DNA of 64,000 bases from Fuscovulum ytuae (GTDB taxonomy: Bacteria > Pseudomonadota > Alphaproteobacteria > Rhodobacterales > Rhodobacteraceae): the NCBI RefSeq assembly GCF_029953595.1, contig NZ_CP124535.1:3517001-3581000 (forward strand), written 5' to 3'. A program made the translations under genes and the position numbers. Positions 25,725 to 34,813 of this stretch are shown one piece after another. Position 1 is the stretch's first letter; every line of letters begins with the position of its first letter. The notes under the pieces are model-generated. The model did no database searches. It saw nothing but the letters and a program-made list of their open reading frames with translations, and was not told the DNA's origin.

Positions 25725-28700
25725 ATGGTTACGGTCAACATGAACGACCTTGAGTTCATCCTTCAGCAGATCAAGATTGCTGAGGCGGATGCGCGGGGTG
25801 AGGAGATCCTTGGGACGTATTTGCCGACGTCTGAGCTTCCGTGGGGTTTGCGGCGTGTTGATGGGAGCAACAACAACCTTGCGGCCGATCAGAGCACCTA
25901 TGGGGCGGCGGGTCAGGAGTTTCCGCGTGCGACGACGCCGACTTGGGTTGCAGAGGGTGATGACGGGATGGCCTTTGGCCCGCCGATCATGGGGCCCACT
26001 GGTCCGGTTGATTTTGGCTTCCCCGGCATTCCGCCCGGCTATATCCCGCTGAACAACGGCCTTGGCCCGGACGGGAGCGACCTGCCGGCGACCTATCTGT
26101 CGAACAATGACTATGCGCAGCGCTTTCCGAGCGATCTGACGTTGGGGCCGCGGGCGATCCAGGCGGGCGATGTGGTGGATGCCGATCCGCGGATCATCTC
26201 GAACCTGATCAATGACCAGACGATGAACAACCCTGCAGTGCTGATTGCGGCCTTCCAGGTTGCGGGCAGCGAGGACCCCTATGGCGATGCCATCGTCATT
26301 CAGGACATGTTCCAAGCCTATAAGGCGGCGGCTGCAGCCGAAAAGGCGCATCTTGCGGACCAGGCGGCGCACCTTGCGGCCGAGCAGGCGCATCTTGAGG
26401 CTGGAGAGGTGGACCTTGCCGCCGCAGCTGCGGCGCTCGCGGCCGAAGCTGAGGCGCTCGCGGCCGAGGATGCGGCCGTCGCAGCCGGTCATAAGACGGC
26501 AGTCCTGACCGCGCTGGACAATGCGGGTCTGACCTATGAGGCCAGCCCCTCGGAAGATCTGGCGAAGCTGACGGTTGTCGTGCCGAACGTGGCACCGGAT
26601 GAGGGGCTTTCGGCCCCCTTCAACTCGTGGATGACGATCTTTGGCCAGTTCTTCGACCACGGCCTTGATCTGGTTGAGAAGGGCGGCTTCGGGACGGTCT
26701 ATATCCCGCTGCAGCCCGATGATCCGCTTTATGTCCCCGGGTCGAACACCAACTTCATGGTGGTGACGCGGTCCACGCTGACCGAGAATGGCGAGCCGGT
26801 GAACAAGGTCACCCCCTTCGTCGATCAGAACCAGACCTATACGTCGCATCCGTCGCATCAGGTGTTCCTGCGGGAATATGTGCTGGTCGATGGCAAGCCG
26901 GTTCCGACGGGCAATCTGCTGAACGGCAACCATGAATCGGGTGGTGGTATGGCCACTTGGGGCGATGTGAAGGCGCAGGCGCTGAACATCCTTGGCATCG
27001 AGTTGAATGACCTGAACGTTCATTCCGTGCCACTGCTGGCGACCGACCCCTATGGCAACTTCATCCCCGGTGCGAACGGCTTTCCGCAGATCGTGAAGGT
27101 GGTGGGGGATCAGCAGGTGCTGATGGAGGGCAGCATTGCCGCCCCGGTCAACACGATCGGCGCCGTCTCGGCGGGCGTGGCCTTCCTTGACGACATCGCC
27201 CACAACGCGACCCCGGGCTTCTTCGACCCGGATGGTCCCGGCCCGCTCGGGCTGGTCCAAAAGGCACCGGACGGCGATAGCACCGTCAGCGTGGCGACGG
27301 ATCTTCAGCCGGCGGGCACCTATGACAATGAACTGCTGGACCGTCACTACATCGCCGGCGATGGCCGCGCGAATGAGAACATCGCCCTGACCGCGGTGCA
27401 CCATGTGTTCCACTCCGAACACAACCGCCAGGTCGAGTCGATGCAGACCATCCTGCTGAACAACGCAAAGGCGATCCTTGCGGACGGCGGCGACATCCTT
27501 GCCGCGACGGACTTCCTGAACGAATGGCTGGCGGCCCCGTTTGATGTGGCGGCCGATCTGGCGACAGCGACGATCGAGACGCTGGCCTGGAATGGCGCGC
27601 GTCTGTTCCAGTCGGCGAAGTTCGTGACCGAGATGCAGTATCAGCACCTTGTCTTCGAAGAGTTCGCCCGCAAGGTGCAGCCCTTCGTGAACGTCTTCGT
27701 GAACTATGACGGCGTGCTGGACCCGGCGATCCTGGGCGAGTTTGCCCATACCGTCTATCGCTTTGGCCATTCGATGCTGAACGAGGGCGTGGATCGCTAT
27801 GACGCGAACTATGAGGCCGATCACATCGACCTGATCTCGGCCTTCCTGAACCCGGTGGAGTTTGCCACGAGCGGGATCGATGCCGAAGCGGCGGCGGGCG
27901 CCTTGGCCCGTGGCATGACGCGTCAGCGCGGCAACGAGATCGACGAGTTCGTGACCGAGGCGCTGCGCAACAACCTTGTGGGCCTGCCGCTCGACCTTGC
28001 GGCGATCAACATCGCGCGCGGCCGGGAAACCGGCGTGCCCTCCTTGAACGAGGCGCGGGCGCAGTTCTTCGCCGGGTCGGGCGACAGCCAGATCAAGCCC
28101 TATGAAAGCTGGTTCGACTTCGCGCTGAACCTGAAGAACCCGGTCTCGATCATCAACTTCATCGCGGCCTATGGCACCCATGAGACCATCGTCAACGCAC
28201 CGACCGTGGAAGCAAAGCGGGATGCGGCCACGCTTCTGGTTCTGGGCGGCGACGGTGAGCCCGACGACCGTCTGGACTTCCTGAATGCGACGGGCGCTTA
28301 TGCCGCGAGCGTGGAAGGCAGCACGCTGGGCGGTCTGAACCTTGTCGACTTCTGGGTCGGCGGTCTGGCCGAGAAGAAGATGATCTTCGGCGGTATGCTG
28401 GGATCGACCTTCAACTTCGTCTTCGAAGTGCAGCTTGAAGCGCTGCAGGATGCGGACCGGTTCTACTATCTGAACCGTCTGGCGAACCTGAACCTGACGG
28501 CGCAGCTGGAGAACAACAAGTTCTCTGACATGATCCACCGCAACACGGATGCCACGCACCTGCCGGGCGATGTCTTCTCGACCCCCGACTTCTACATCGA
28601 GGCTGACATCTCCAAGCAGTTCAACGCTGGTCTTGGCGACAATGCGCGGCTTGACCCGACGGGGGGGGGCGATCCCATCCTGCAGGCGATCCAGCCCAAG

Positions 28701-31700
28701 GTCATCCGCCGCGACACCGATGGCGACGGCATCAGCGACTATGTCCGCTTCACCGGGGCCGAGCATGTGGTCATGGGCGGCACGGATGGCAATGACATCC
28801 TGATCGGCGGCAAGGGCGACGACACCTTCTGGGGTGACGCGGGCAATGACCGCCTGGAAGGCGGCGAAGGCAACGACTTCTTCTTCGGCGGCGACGGTGA
28901 CGACATCATCACCGACGAGTTCGGCGATGACGAGGTCCGGTCGGGCGCGGGCGATGACGTGGTCAATGCCGGTCAGGGCTTCAACCTGATCATCACCGAC
29001 ACGGGCAGCGACTTTGTCTGGGGCGGCCCGGACTTTGACGAGATGCTGCTGGGTCAGGACAATGACTTTGGCCGCGGCAGCGTCGGCGGCGGCATGATCA
29101 TGGGGGGCGAAGGCAATGACTGGCTGGAAGCCGGTGGTGCCAACAACCTTCTCTTGGGCGACAACGGTGACCTCGTCCAGGGTCTGCCGATCAAGCGCAG
29201 CGTCGACAGCCCGATCGTGGGCCATGACGTTCTGATCGGCGGGAATGGCAATGATGACTTCGACGCCGAAACCGGCGACGACATCATGGTGAGCGGCAGC
29301 GGCACGAACAAGTTCTTCGGCCAGCTGGGCTTTGACTGGGCCAGCCATGCCAACACGCCCGATGGTGTGCATGCGGATATGCTGAACCGGCTCTTTGCCC
29401 CGCCGGCGGTGGCGGCTTCGCCTGCAACCGTGCTGGACCGCTATTCGCAGACCGAGGCGCTGTCCGGGTCGAAGCAGGCCGACATCCTGCGCGGCGATGA
29501 CGATACCGCCTTCGCGATCGACCAAGCGCTGCTAGATCAGAACGTGGGCCTGATCGAGGGTCTGGATGCCTTCCTGTCGGGTGTGAACGAGGATGGCGAG
29601 ATCCGCTTCAGCGCGGGCAACATCATTCTCGGCGGCGGTGGTGGCGACATCATCGAAGGCCGGGGCGGCGATGATCTGATCGATGGCGACCGCTTCATCA
29701 ACGTCAAGATCAAGGTATCCCCCGAAGGACTGACGCCCGAAGGCGAGCCTATCGCACCCTACTTCGTGTCCGGCATGGGCGAGATCCAGGAGAAGCTCTT
29801 CACCGGCGAGATCAAGCCGCGCGAACTGAGCATCGTTCGGGAAATCATCGACGGTCGGGCCGTCGTGGACGGTGTCGTGGCCGCTGATGTCGATATTGCC
29901 GAGTACTCGGGCAACCTCGCCGATTACACGATCGAGGGCTACAACGCCCTGACAGGGGTTGCGACCGACACCGATGGCGATGGCTGGATCTCGGTCACCG
30001 ACACGCGGGTGGGTGGCACGGATGGCGTGGACCGGCTGAAGAACATCGAGCGCGTCCTCTTTGCCGATGGCACGATCAAGATCGCCCAGCATGAGAACGC
30101 CATCGCCGAAGGCCGTGTCACGGTTCAGACCAATGGCGTGGCGGCGGCCAATGGTCAGCCCGTCGGGGTGGCCGGTCAGGTTCTGGCGGCCTCCGTGGCC
30201 GCGGTCACCGATGCCGACAACGTGGGTGGTGTCGTGGCGGAAGAGGCCGTCGAATACACTTGGCAGGTCGAAACGGCGCCAGGAAGCGGTGTCTTCACCG
30301 ATATTCTGCGCATCGTCGCGGACGAGTTCACGCCGGTCAGAGGTGCAACCTACACCGTCTCCGCCGCCGAAGAAGGCCTCGCCATCCGCGCCGTCGCACG
30401 CTTCAAAGACGCAGACGGCGCAATCGAAACCGTCTACTCCAACGCGGATGAAGGCGGGAACCCGCCGGAGCCGGTCGCAGCCACAGGTGCGCCTGTGATC
30501 AGCGATCTGACGCCGACGGAAGGCCAGGCGCTGACGGCCGATCTGACATCGATTGCGGATGAAAACGGGCTCGGTGCCTTCGCGCTTCAGTGGCAGTCCT
30601 CGACCGATGGCGGCACCACCTGGACCAACATCGCCGGGGCAACGGCGGCCACCTTCCTGCCCACGCAGGCGCAGGTTGGCACGCTCTTGCGGCTTGAGGT
30701 GAGCTTCACCGATGGCATCGGCACGCTCGAGACGGTCTATTCGGCCGCGACGGATGTGGTTGGCGATCAGATCACCGGCACCGCTGGGGCCGACCTGATT
30801 GACGGCACAGCTGGGGCTGACCTGATCTCTGGCCTTGCCGGGGCAGATACCATCAATGGCGGTGCCGGCGATGATGTCCTGAACGGCAATGGTGGGGCAG
30901 ATGTCCTGAACGGCGATGCAGGCGCAGATGTCATCACCGGCGGTGGCGGTGCGGATATCATCAACGCAGGTGACGGCGATGACACCATCATCTGGAATGT
31001 GGGGAATGGCGTCGATCGCATCGACGGCGGCACGGAAACGGCGCTGGGTGATACCTTCGTCGTGAACGGCAACGGCGCATCCGAGACGTTCCGCATCTAC
31101 ACGGCGGCGGAATGGATCGCCTCTGCCCCCGGACGTACGGCGGCGGCGGGCGAAGAGATCATCGTCTCGCGTCAGGTTCGGCAGCTGACCAACGGGCCTG
31201 AGACGGTGGTGGCCCGACTGAGCGAGATCGAGGAGATCGTCGTGAATACCGGTGGTGACGGTGCCTTCGGGGACAATGTCATCATCATGGGCGACTTTAA
31301 CCCGACGAACCTGTCCTTCAACACGATCACGATCAACGGGACGGCCGGTGATGAGGAAGTGGATGTCAGCGGTATCCAATCCGCGCACCGCATCCTGTTC
31401 CGCTCCGGCGGGGGTAATGACACTGTCATCGGCACCCTGCGGGCGCAGGACGTGATCGAGGTGCCGGCAGGCGTCGATCCCGCCAGCTATACTGAAGAGG
31501 AAAACGCCGATGGTACGGTGACGATGTCGAATGGCACCCATTCCGTGACCTTCACGCCTTCGGGGACTGAACGTCCGACGCTGGTTCCGTCTTCGGGTGA
31601 TGCATCGCATGACGAGGCCGAGGATGCCGATGACGACAATCCGGGCGCTGGTTCGGGGTCGGGCACCGGGTCTGGTTCGGGCACTGGATCGGGTTCTGGC

Positions 31701-32510
31701 ACGGGCACTGGGACGGGCGGCGGTATGCCGGTTGTCGAAGGTGTGGTGCTGATGCCGGGTGCAACGGCTGGTGTCATGGTCGGCGATGCGGGCGATGACG
31801 TGATTGTCGGTGGCGAAGAGGGCGATGCCCTCCTTGGCAAGGGCGGGTCGGATATCATCCTTGGCAATGGCGGCAATGATGTTGCGGTCGGCGGCAGCGG
31901 TGGTGACGTGATCGAAGGCGGCGCGGGCCGTGACGTTCTTCTGGGCGGCGAAGGGGATGATGTCTTCCTCGCGGCGTCGGGCGACGGGGCGGACATGCTG
32001 TTTGGCGGCGCGGGGATCGATACGCTCGACCTCTCGGCCCTGACCGAGGATGCGGTGATCGATCTGGGGGCCTATACGGCCATCGGGACGGCGCGCATCG
32101 GCGGTGTGACCGATCACCTTGTCGGGATCGAGAACGCGACCGGCGGGATGGGCAATGACGTGATCCAGGCCTCCTTGTCGATCAACGTGCTGACGGGCGG
32201 GGATGGTGATGATGTCTTCGTCTTCGTCTCGGCCGGCACGGCGGATGGCGACGTGATCACGGACTTCCGTCCGGGCGACAAGATCGACCTGTCGGGGATC
32301 GATGCGATGGTGGGCATGAACGGCAACCAGGCCTTCACGCTGGCCGAGCAGGGCACGACGGCGGCCGGCAGCCTTGTGATCCGCGAAGTAGAGACAGTGG
32401 ATGGTGTCGACACGATCATCGACGGGTTCACCGACGGTGACGCGGATGCCGACTTCTCGATCACGCTGCGCGGGGCGCATAACCTCGACAGCTCGTCCTT
32501 CAACTTCTGA
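25725..32510 (+). CDS. Giant secreted haem peroxidase with RTX calcium-binding repeats
   Basis: A 2261-residue protein with no N-terminal signal peptide, as expected for type I secretion. The animal haem peroxidase (peroxidasin-like) domain spans about residues 40-1000: NSWMTIFGQFFDHGLDL carries the distal D311-H312 pair and TVYRFGHSMLNEG the proximal His682. An Ala/Glu/His-rich helical insert (about 195-262) interrupts it. RTX nonapeptides (GGxGxDxxx) occur near 1014-1180, 1299-1325, 1684-1762 and 2015-2085, Ig-like or cadherin-like modules lie between about 1470 and 1680, and a Gly-Ser-Thr linker is near 1972-2000. The end, ending in SSSFNF, resembles serralysin-type secretion tails. It would oxidise halides or phenols outside the cell. 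No type I secretion genes are adjacent. Confidence 0.9.
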   Translation: MVTVNMNDLEFILQQIKIAEADARGEEILGTYLPTSELPWGLRRVDGSNNNLAADQSTYGAAGQEFPRATTPTWVAEGDDGMAFGPPIMGPTGPVDFGFPGIPPGYIPLNNGLGPDGSDLPATYLSNNDYAQRFPSDLTLGPRAIQAGDVVDADPRIISNLINDQTMNNPAVLIAAFQVAGSEDPYGDAIVIQDMFQAYKAAAAAEKAHLADQAAHLAAEQAHLEAGEVDLAAAAAALAAEAEALAAEDAAVAAGHKTAVLTALDNAGLTYEASPSEDLAKLTVVVPNVAPDEGLSAPFNSWMTIFGQFFDHGLDLVEKGGFGTVYIPLQPDDPLYVPGSNTNFMVVTRSTLTENGEPVNKVTPFVDQNQTYTSHPSHQVFLREYVLVDGKPVPTGNLLNGNHESGGGMATWGDVKAQALNILGIELNDLNVHSVPLLATDPYGNFIPGANGFPQIVKVVGDQQVLMEGSIAAPVNTIGAVSAGVAFLDDIAHNATPGFFDPDGPGPLGLVQKAPDGDSTVSVATDLQPAGTYDNELLDRHYIAGDGRANENIALTAVHHVFHSEHNRQVESMQTILLNNAKAILADGGDILAATDFLNEWLAAPFDVAADLATATIETLAWNGARLFQSAKFVTEMQYQHLVFEEFARKVQPFVNVFVNYDGVLDPAILGEFAHTVYRFGHSMLNEGVDRYDANYEADHIDLISAFLNPVEFATSGIDAEAAAGALARGMTRQRGNEIDEFVTEALRNNLVGLPLDLAAINIARGRETGVPSLNEARAQFFAGSGDSQIKPYESWFDFALNLKNPVSIINFIAAYGTHETIVNAPTVEAKRDAATLLVLGGDGEPDDRLDFLNATGAYAASVEGSTLGGLNLVDFWVGGLAEKKMIFGGMLGSTFNFVFEVQLEALQDADRFYYLNRLANLNLTAQLENNKFSDMIHRNTDATHLPGDVFSTPDFYIEADISKQFNAGLGDNARLDPTGGGDPILQAIQPKVIRRDTDGDGISDYVRFTGAEHVVMGGTDGNDILIGGKGDDTFWGDAGNDRLEGGEGNDFFFGGDGDDIITDEFGDDEVRSGAGDDVVNAGQGFNLIITDTGSDFVWGGPDFDEMLLGQDNDFGRGSVGGGMIMGGEGNDWLEAGGANNLLLGDNGDLVQGLPIKRSVDSPIVGHDVLIGGNGNDDFDAETGDDIMVSGSGTNKFFGQLGFDWASHANTPDGVHADMLNRLFAPPAVAASPATVLDRYSQTEALSGSKQADILRGDDDTAFAIDQALLDQNVGLIEGLDAFLSGVNEDGEIRFSAGNIILGGGGGDIIEGRGGDDLIDGDRFINVKIKVSPEGLTPEGEPIAPYFVSGMGEIQEKLFTGEIKPRELSIVREIIDGRAVVDGVVAADVDIAEYSGNLADYTIEGYNALTGVATDTDGDGWISVTDTRVGGTDGVDRLKNIERVLFADGTIKIAQHENAIAEGRVTVQTNGVAAANGQPVGVAGQVLAASVAAVTDADNVGGVVAEEAVEYTWQVETAPGSGVFTDILRIVADEFTPVRGATYTVSAAEEGLAIRAVARFKDADGAIETVYSNADEGGNPPEPVAATGAPVISDLTPTEGQALTADLTSIADENGLGAFALQWQSSTDGGTTWTNIAGATAATFLPTQAQVGTLLRLEVSFTDGIGTLETVYSAATDVVGDQITGTAGADLIDGTAGADLISGLAGADTINGGAGDDVLNGNGGADVLNGDAGADVITGGGGADIINAGDGDDTIIWNVGNGVDRIDGGTETALGDTFVVNGNGASETFRIYTAAEWIASAPGRTAAAGEEIIVSRQVRQLTNGPETVVARLSEIEEIVVNTGGDGAFGDNVIIMGDFNPTNLSFNTITINGTAGDEEVDVSGIQSAHRILFRSGGGNDTVIGTLRAQDVIEVPAGVDPASYTEEENADGTVTMSNGTHSVTFTPSGTERPTLVPSSGDASHDEAEDADDDNPGAGSGSGTGSGSGTGSGSGTGTGTGGGMPVVEGVVLMPGATAGVMVGDAGDDVIVGGEEGDALLGKGGSDIILGNGGNDVAVGGSGGDVIEGGAGRDVLLGGEGDDVFLAASGDGADMLFGGAGIDTLDLSALTEDAVIDLGAYTAIGTARIGGVTDHLVGIENATGGMGNDVIQASLSINVLTGGDGDDVFVFVSAGTADGDVITDFRPGDKIDLSGIDAMVGMNGNQAFTLAEQGTTAAGSLVIREVETVDGVDTIIDGFTDGDADADFSITLRGAHNLDSSSFNF

Positions 32511-32519
32511 TGACAATGA

Positions 32520-32550
32520 CCCCCGGCTGGGAGGCTGGCCGGGGGTTTCT
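32520..32550 (+). terminator. Rho-independent terminator after the peroxidase gene
   Basis: The stem CCCCCGGC (32520-32527) pairs perfectly with GCCGGGGG (32538-32545) and is followed by TTTCTTT. It begins nine bases after the peroxidase stop codon. Confidence 0.85.
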
Positions 32551-32585
32551 TTGCAACGTGTCCCACAGTTTTGGGATGGAATAAA

Positions 32586-32765
32586 ATGTATGACAGAGAA
32601 CTGACTGAACTGCAGAACCTGATCGAAGAGTGGGCCCAGAAGGGGCAAGTGGATGTGACGGATTGGGGCGCCAATGAGGTGATGACGATCCTTTCAGGCC
32701 GCCCGGACTTCCGCGAGAAATTCGTGGCGCTGCTGGAGTTGCGCACGGGTCAAACCGTTCAATGA
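32586..32765 (+). CDS. Small hypothetical protein downstream of the peroxidase
   Basis: A 59-residue acidic, mostly helical protein beginning MYDRELTELQNLIEEW and ending LLELRTGQTVQ. It has no signal peptide or membrane segment and was not recognised. The ATG at 32586 is preferred to the in-frame TTG at 32571 and is preceded by GGGATGGA. It lies between two terminators (32520-32550 and 32804-32856), so it probably has its own short transcript or is reached by read-through. Coding potential is supported by sensible amino-acid composition and the flanking terminators, not by homology. Confidence 0.5.
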   Translation: MYDRELTELQNLIEEWAQKGQVDVTDWGANEVMTILSGRPDFREKFVALLELRTGQTVQ

Positions 32766-32803
32766 CGTGAACGGGCGGGTCGGCCCGAAACCCAGTAATC
32801 AGC

Positions 32804-32856
32804 AAAGCCAAGCCCGGATCACCCTTTCAGGTCTGGTGCTTGGCTTTTCCTTTCAT
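32804..32856 (+). terminator. Rho-independent terminator after the small gene
   Basis: AAAGCCAAGC (32804-32813) and GCTTGGCTTT (32838-32847) are perfect ten-base inverted arms around a 24-base loop, followed by TCCTTTCATTT. Both strands could use the hairpin, but the T-run is on the plus strand. It also separates the small gene from the convergent MarR gene. Confidence 0.75.
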
Positions 32857-32920
32857 TTAGCGAGGAAAACGCCAGCGCAAGGAAGGATGCAGGCTTGTCG
32901 GGCTCTGTCAGGGCGCAGCG

Positions 32921-33370
32921 TCACCGATCGCGGTCGGCATCCAGGAATTTGCGGAGCATTTCCAGATCGGGAAGCAGCCGTGCCACTTGTTCTGGCGGAA
33001 AGGCTGCGGCGATGCGGGCGACATCCGGGGCAAAGGCATCAATGGCGTCTTGGCGGAATTTCCGGCCTGCTGCGGTGATATAGACGAGCTTTGACCGGCC
33101 ATCCTGCGGGTTTTTGCGCATTTCGATCAGCCCGGCACCTTCCAGCACGGTCAGGGAGTGGGTCATGGAGTTCTTGGGAACCTGAAAGGCCTGCGCGATG
33201 GCGAGGGGTGTGCGGCCATCCCCCACCCGCACCAGATGGTTCAGCACGGAAAACTGCGCCATGACGAAGCCCGGCGGAAGCCGGGCCTCCAACAGGTTGC
33301 GCGACAACTGCCCGATGATCCCGATCTCGTTGAAAAGACGGAAATATTCGGACATGACGCTTTCAGGCAT
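32921..33370 (-). CDS. MarR-family transcriptional regulator
   Basis: A 149-residue winged-helix repressor. The recognition helix region is GDGRTPLAIAQAFQVPKNSM followed by THSLTVLEGAGLIEM (about residues 50-85), and the wing is NPQDGRSKLVYITAAG (about 87-102), a typical MarR DGR-K-x-V sequence. Its start overlaps the stop of the nitroreductase-like gene by eight bases, so both are co-expressed from a promoter near 34512-34560. A second in-frame ATG at 33355 is an alternative start. Two operator-like dyads upstream of the operon suggest autoregulation. The inducing ligand is unknown; such pairs usually respond to phenolic or electrophilic compounds. Confidence 0.85.
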   Translation of the reverse strand: MPESVMSEYFRLFNEIGIIGQLSRNLLEARLPPGFVMAQFSVLNHLVRVGDGRTPLAIAQAFQVPKNSMTHSLTVLEGAGLIEMRKNPQDGRSKLVYITAAGRKFRQDAIDAFAPDVARIAAAFPPEQVARLLPDLEMLRKFLDADRDR

Positions 33371-34511
33371 GGATGATCCTGCTTTCCAAGGGCCAGCGCG
33401 GGCTGGTGCCTACGGTGGGACCATAGCCGATGCGCGCCAGCATTTGAACCGTGCCCCCGTCGGGTGCAAGGCGTTCATGCACTTGGGCGTAGAGGGCGGC
33501 CATTTCGGGGTATTCCTGCAAGGCCTGGCTGAGGGGTTGAAAGCCAAGGCCCCGCGCGGTGGCCGCAAGATTGACGCGCAGCCAATCTGCGCCTGTTGCG
33601 ATCTGGGTGTCGCGGCTGTTGTCCTTGGTCACCAGCCAGACATGGCCCATCGCGGTATCGGTATTGGCGAAAACGGCGTCCAGCCCGGATTGGAAGGCGA
33701 AACTGGTCGGATCGGCGGCACTTTCGCGGCTGAATTGCCCGGTCAGGCGCAGCGTTTCGAAGAGGGGACCTGAGAAATCGATGCCATCGGGGTTTGCGTC
33801 CACCTCGCGATGGCCGATGCGGAAGAGATCGACGCTTTCTTGAAAGGTGTGGGGCGTTTCCACCTCGATCCGCAGCGCCTCGTGCGTCAGGGCGCGCAAG
33901 TCAAGAACCTCGGCCGTGTCAACCGTGCCGCCGAAGGCTGCGCCGTTCTGGACGGCTTTGGCGATTTCGGGGAGCAGTTCGGGCGCGATGGGGCGGGTGA
34001 GATCAAAGGGTTCCTTGTTCGAGCGCCGCTGGGGCACGAGCGCAAAGAGCGGGTCGCGCGCCACGGAAGGGTCGGCGGTAAGGGTGATCCGGGCGATGGG
34101 GCGGGTGTCGAGGGCGGTGGGGCTGCTTCCTTGCGGGAAAAGGGTTGTCTCGGCGCGGTGGCCGTCGTCGGCGGCGGCCATGCGGAGGAGTTCCAGAAGG
34201 CAGCCCAAGCCGATGGTGATCTGCCGGTGGAGCGGGTCTGTATGCGGCAGCATCCGTTCGAGATCGGCATAAAGGGTGATCACGCCTTGTTCCGACAGAT
34301 CGGCGAGCCAAGGCTGGCGATTATGCGGGTTCGGGGCCAAGAGCGCCCAAGATAGCGCCCGCATGCGCGGATCGTCGTAGCGACCGGCCATTTCCCAAGG
34401 CAGGTATGCCGTTTGCGGGTTGCGCGTCGCGGCAAAGCCGAAGCCAGCGCCTGCGGCGAGGATGGCCCCGCCCCCCATCAGGTGGATCATCTTGCGTCTT
34501 GTAAGTGTCAT
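33363..34511 (-). CDS. Acg-family nitroreductase-like FMN protein with Tat signal
   Basis: A 382-residue protein. It starts TLTRRKMIHLMGGGAILAAG, a twin-arginine-type signal with hydrophobic core ending near AGFGFA. The body carries RALSWALLAPNPHNRQPWL near residues 50-68, the FMN-binding start of the nitroreductase fold, and VPQRRSNKEPFD near residue 190, typical of the Acg subgroup. These proteins bind flavin, and some may sequester it rather than reduce substrates. The ATG at 34511 is chosen because it begins the signal; the longer frame starting at 34562 would run through the operator dyads. It forms an operon with the overlapping MarR gene and is probably induced by the MarR ligand. Confidence 0.75.
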   Translation of the reverse strand: MTLTRRKMIHLMGGGAILAAGAGFGFAATRNPQTAYLPWEMAGRYDDPRMRALSWALLAPNPHNRQPWLADLSEQGVITLYADLERMLPHTDPLHRQITIGLGCLLELLRMAAADDGHRAETTLFPQGSSPTALDTRPIARITLTADPSVARDPLFALVPQRRSNKEPFDLTRPIAPELLPEIAKAVQNGAAFGGTVDTAEVLDLRALTHEALRIEVETPHTFQESVDLFRIGHREVDANPDGIDFSGPLFETLRLTGQFSRESAADPTSFAFQSGLDAVFANTDTAMGHVWLVTKDNSRDTQIATGADWLRVNLAATARGLGFQPLSQALQEYPEMAALYAQVHERLAPDGGTVQMLARIGYGPTVGTSPRWPLESRIIHA

Positions 34512-34813
34512 TGCCAGCTCTATTGTTCGATGGAGAACTATATTGGTTCGTTGAGGAACCAAATCAAGAGATATGTTTGCTCGGATGAGACTCTGCCTTG
34601 AGAACTGCGCTGAGGATCAGTCTGATGGCGGAAAGTGCTGAGTTGCGAGAGTGGAAAGAACGCGGTGAGAAGGTTTTGCCCTATTTGGAAAGTCCGATCA
34701 TGAAATGCAGACGAGGCGGGTGCGCCAAGGAATGACGCTCGCATCCCCCAACGGGGGGATGACGAACGATCGGCTGCATTGGGACCATCGCTTCCGATTT
34801 GGGGGGAGTCGTC
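34512..34813. other. Control region between the nitroreductase and the surface-protein genes
   Basis: These 302 bases hold no supported gene. The left part carries two operator-like dyads (34525-34562) for the nitroreductase/MarR operon. The right part contains a GTCTGAT half-site at 34620-34626 and a GGGGGGAG ribosome site directly before the ATG at 34814. No convincing promoter box was seen for the rightward gene. Confidence 0.45.
34525..34562. promoter_or_regulatory. Tandem MarR-type operators
   Basis: Two dyads share the layout GTTC-N6-GAAC: GTTC at 34525-34528 with GAAC at 34535-34538, and TTGGTTC at 34543-34549 with GAACCAA at 34556-34562. Their centres are 21 bases apart, two helical turns, so two dimers could bind the same face. 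They lie 14 to 51 bases upstream of the nitroreductase start, where a repressor would block transcription. Confidence 0.6.

Noticed and set aside
31630-31735. Repetitive Gly-Ser-Thr coding stretch considered as a CRISPR-like or other non-coding tandem repeat
   Set aside because: It stays in frame within the peroxidase, encodes a flexible linker and has no spacer structure.
25593-32648. Two very long minus-strand open frames (25593-29525 and 29532-32648) opposite the peroxidase gene
   Set aside because: They are shadows caused by high GC content and the repetitive Gly-Asp codons of the peroxidase. Their translations are rich in His, Arg and Val-Ala repeats with no domain motifs.
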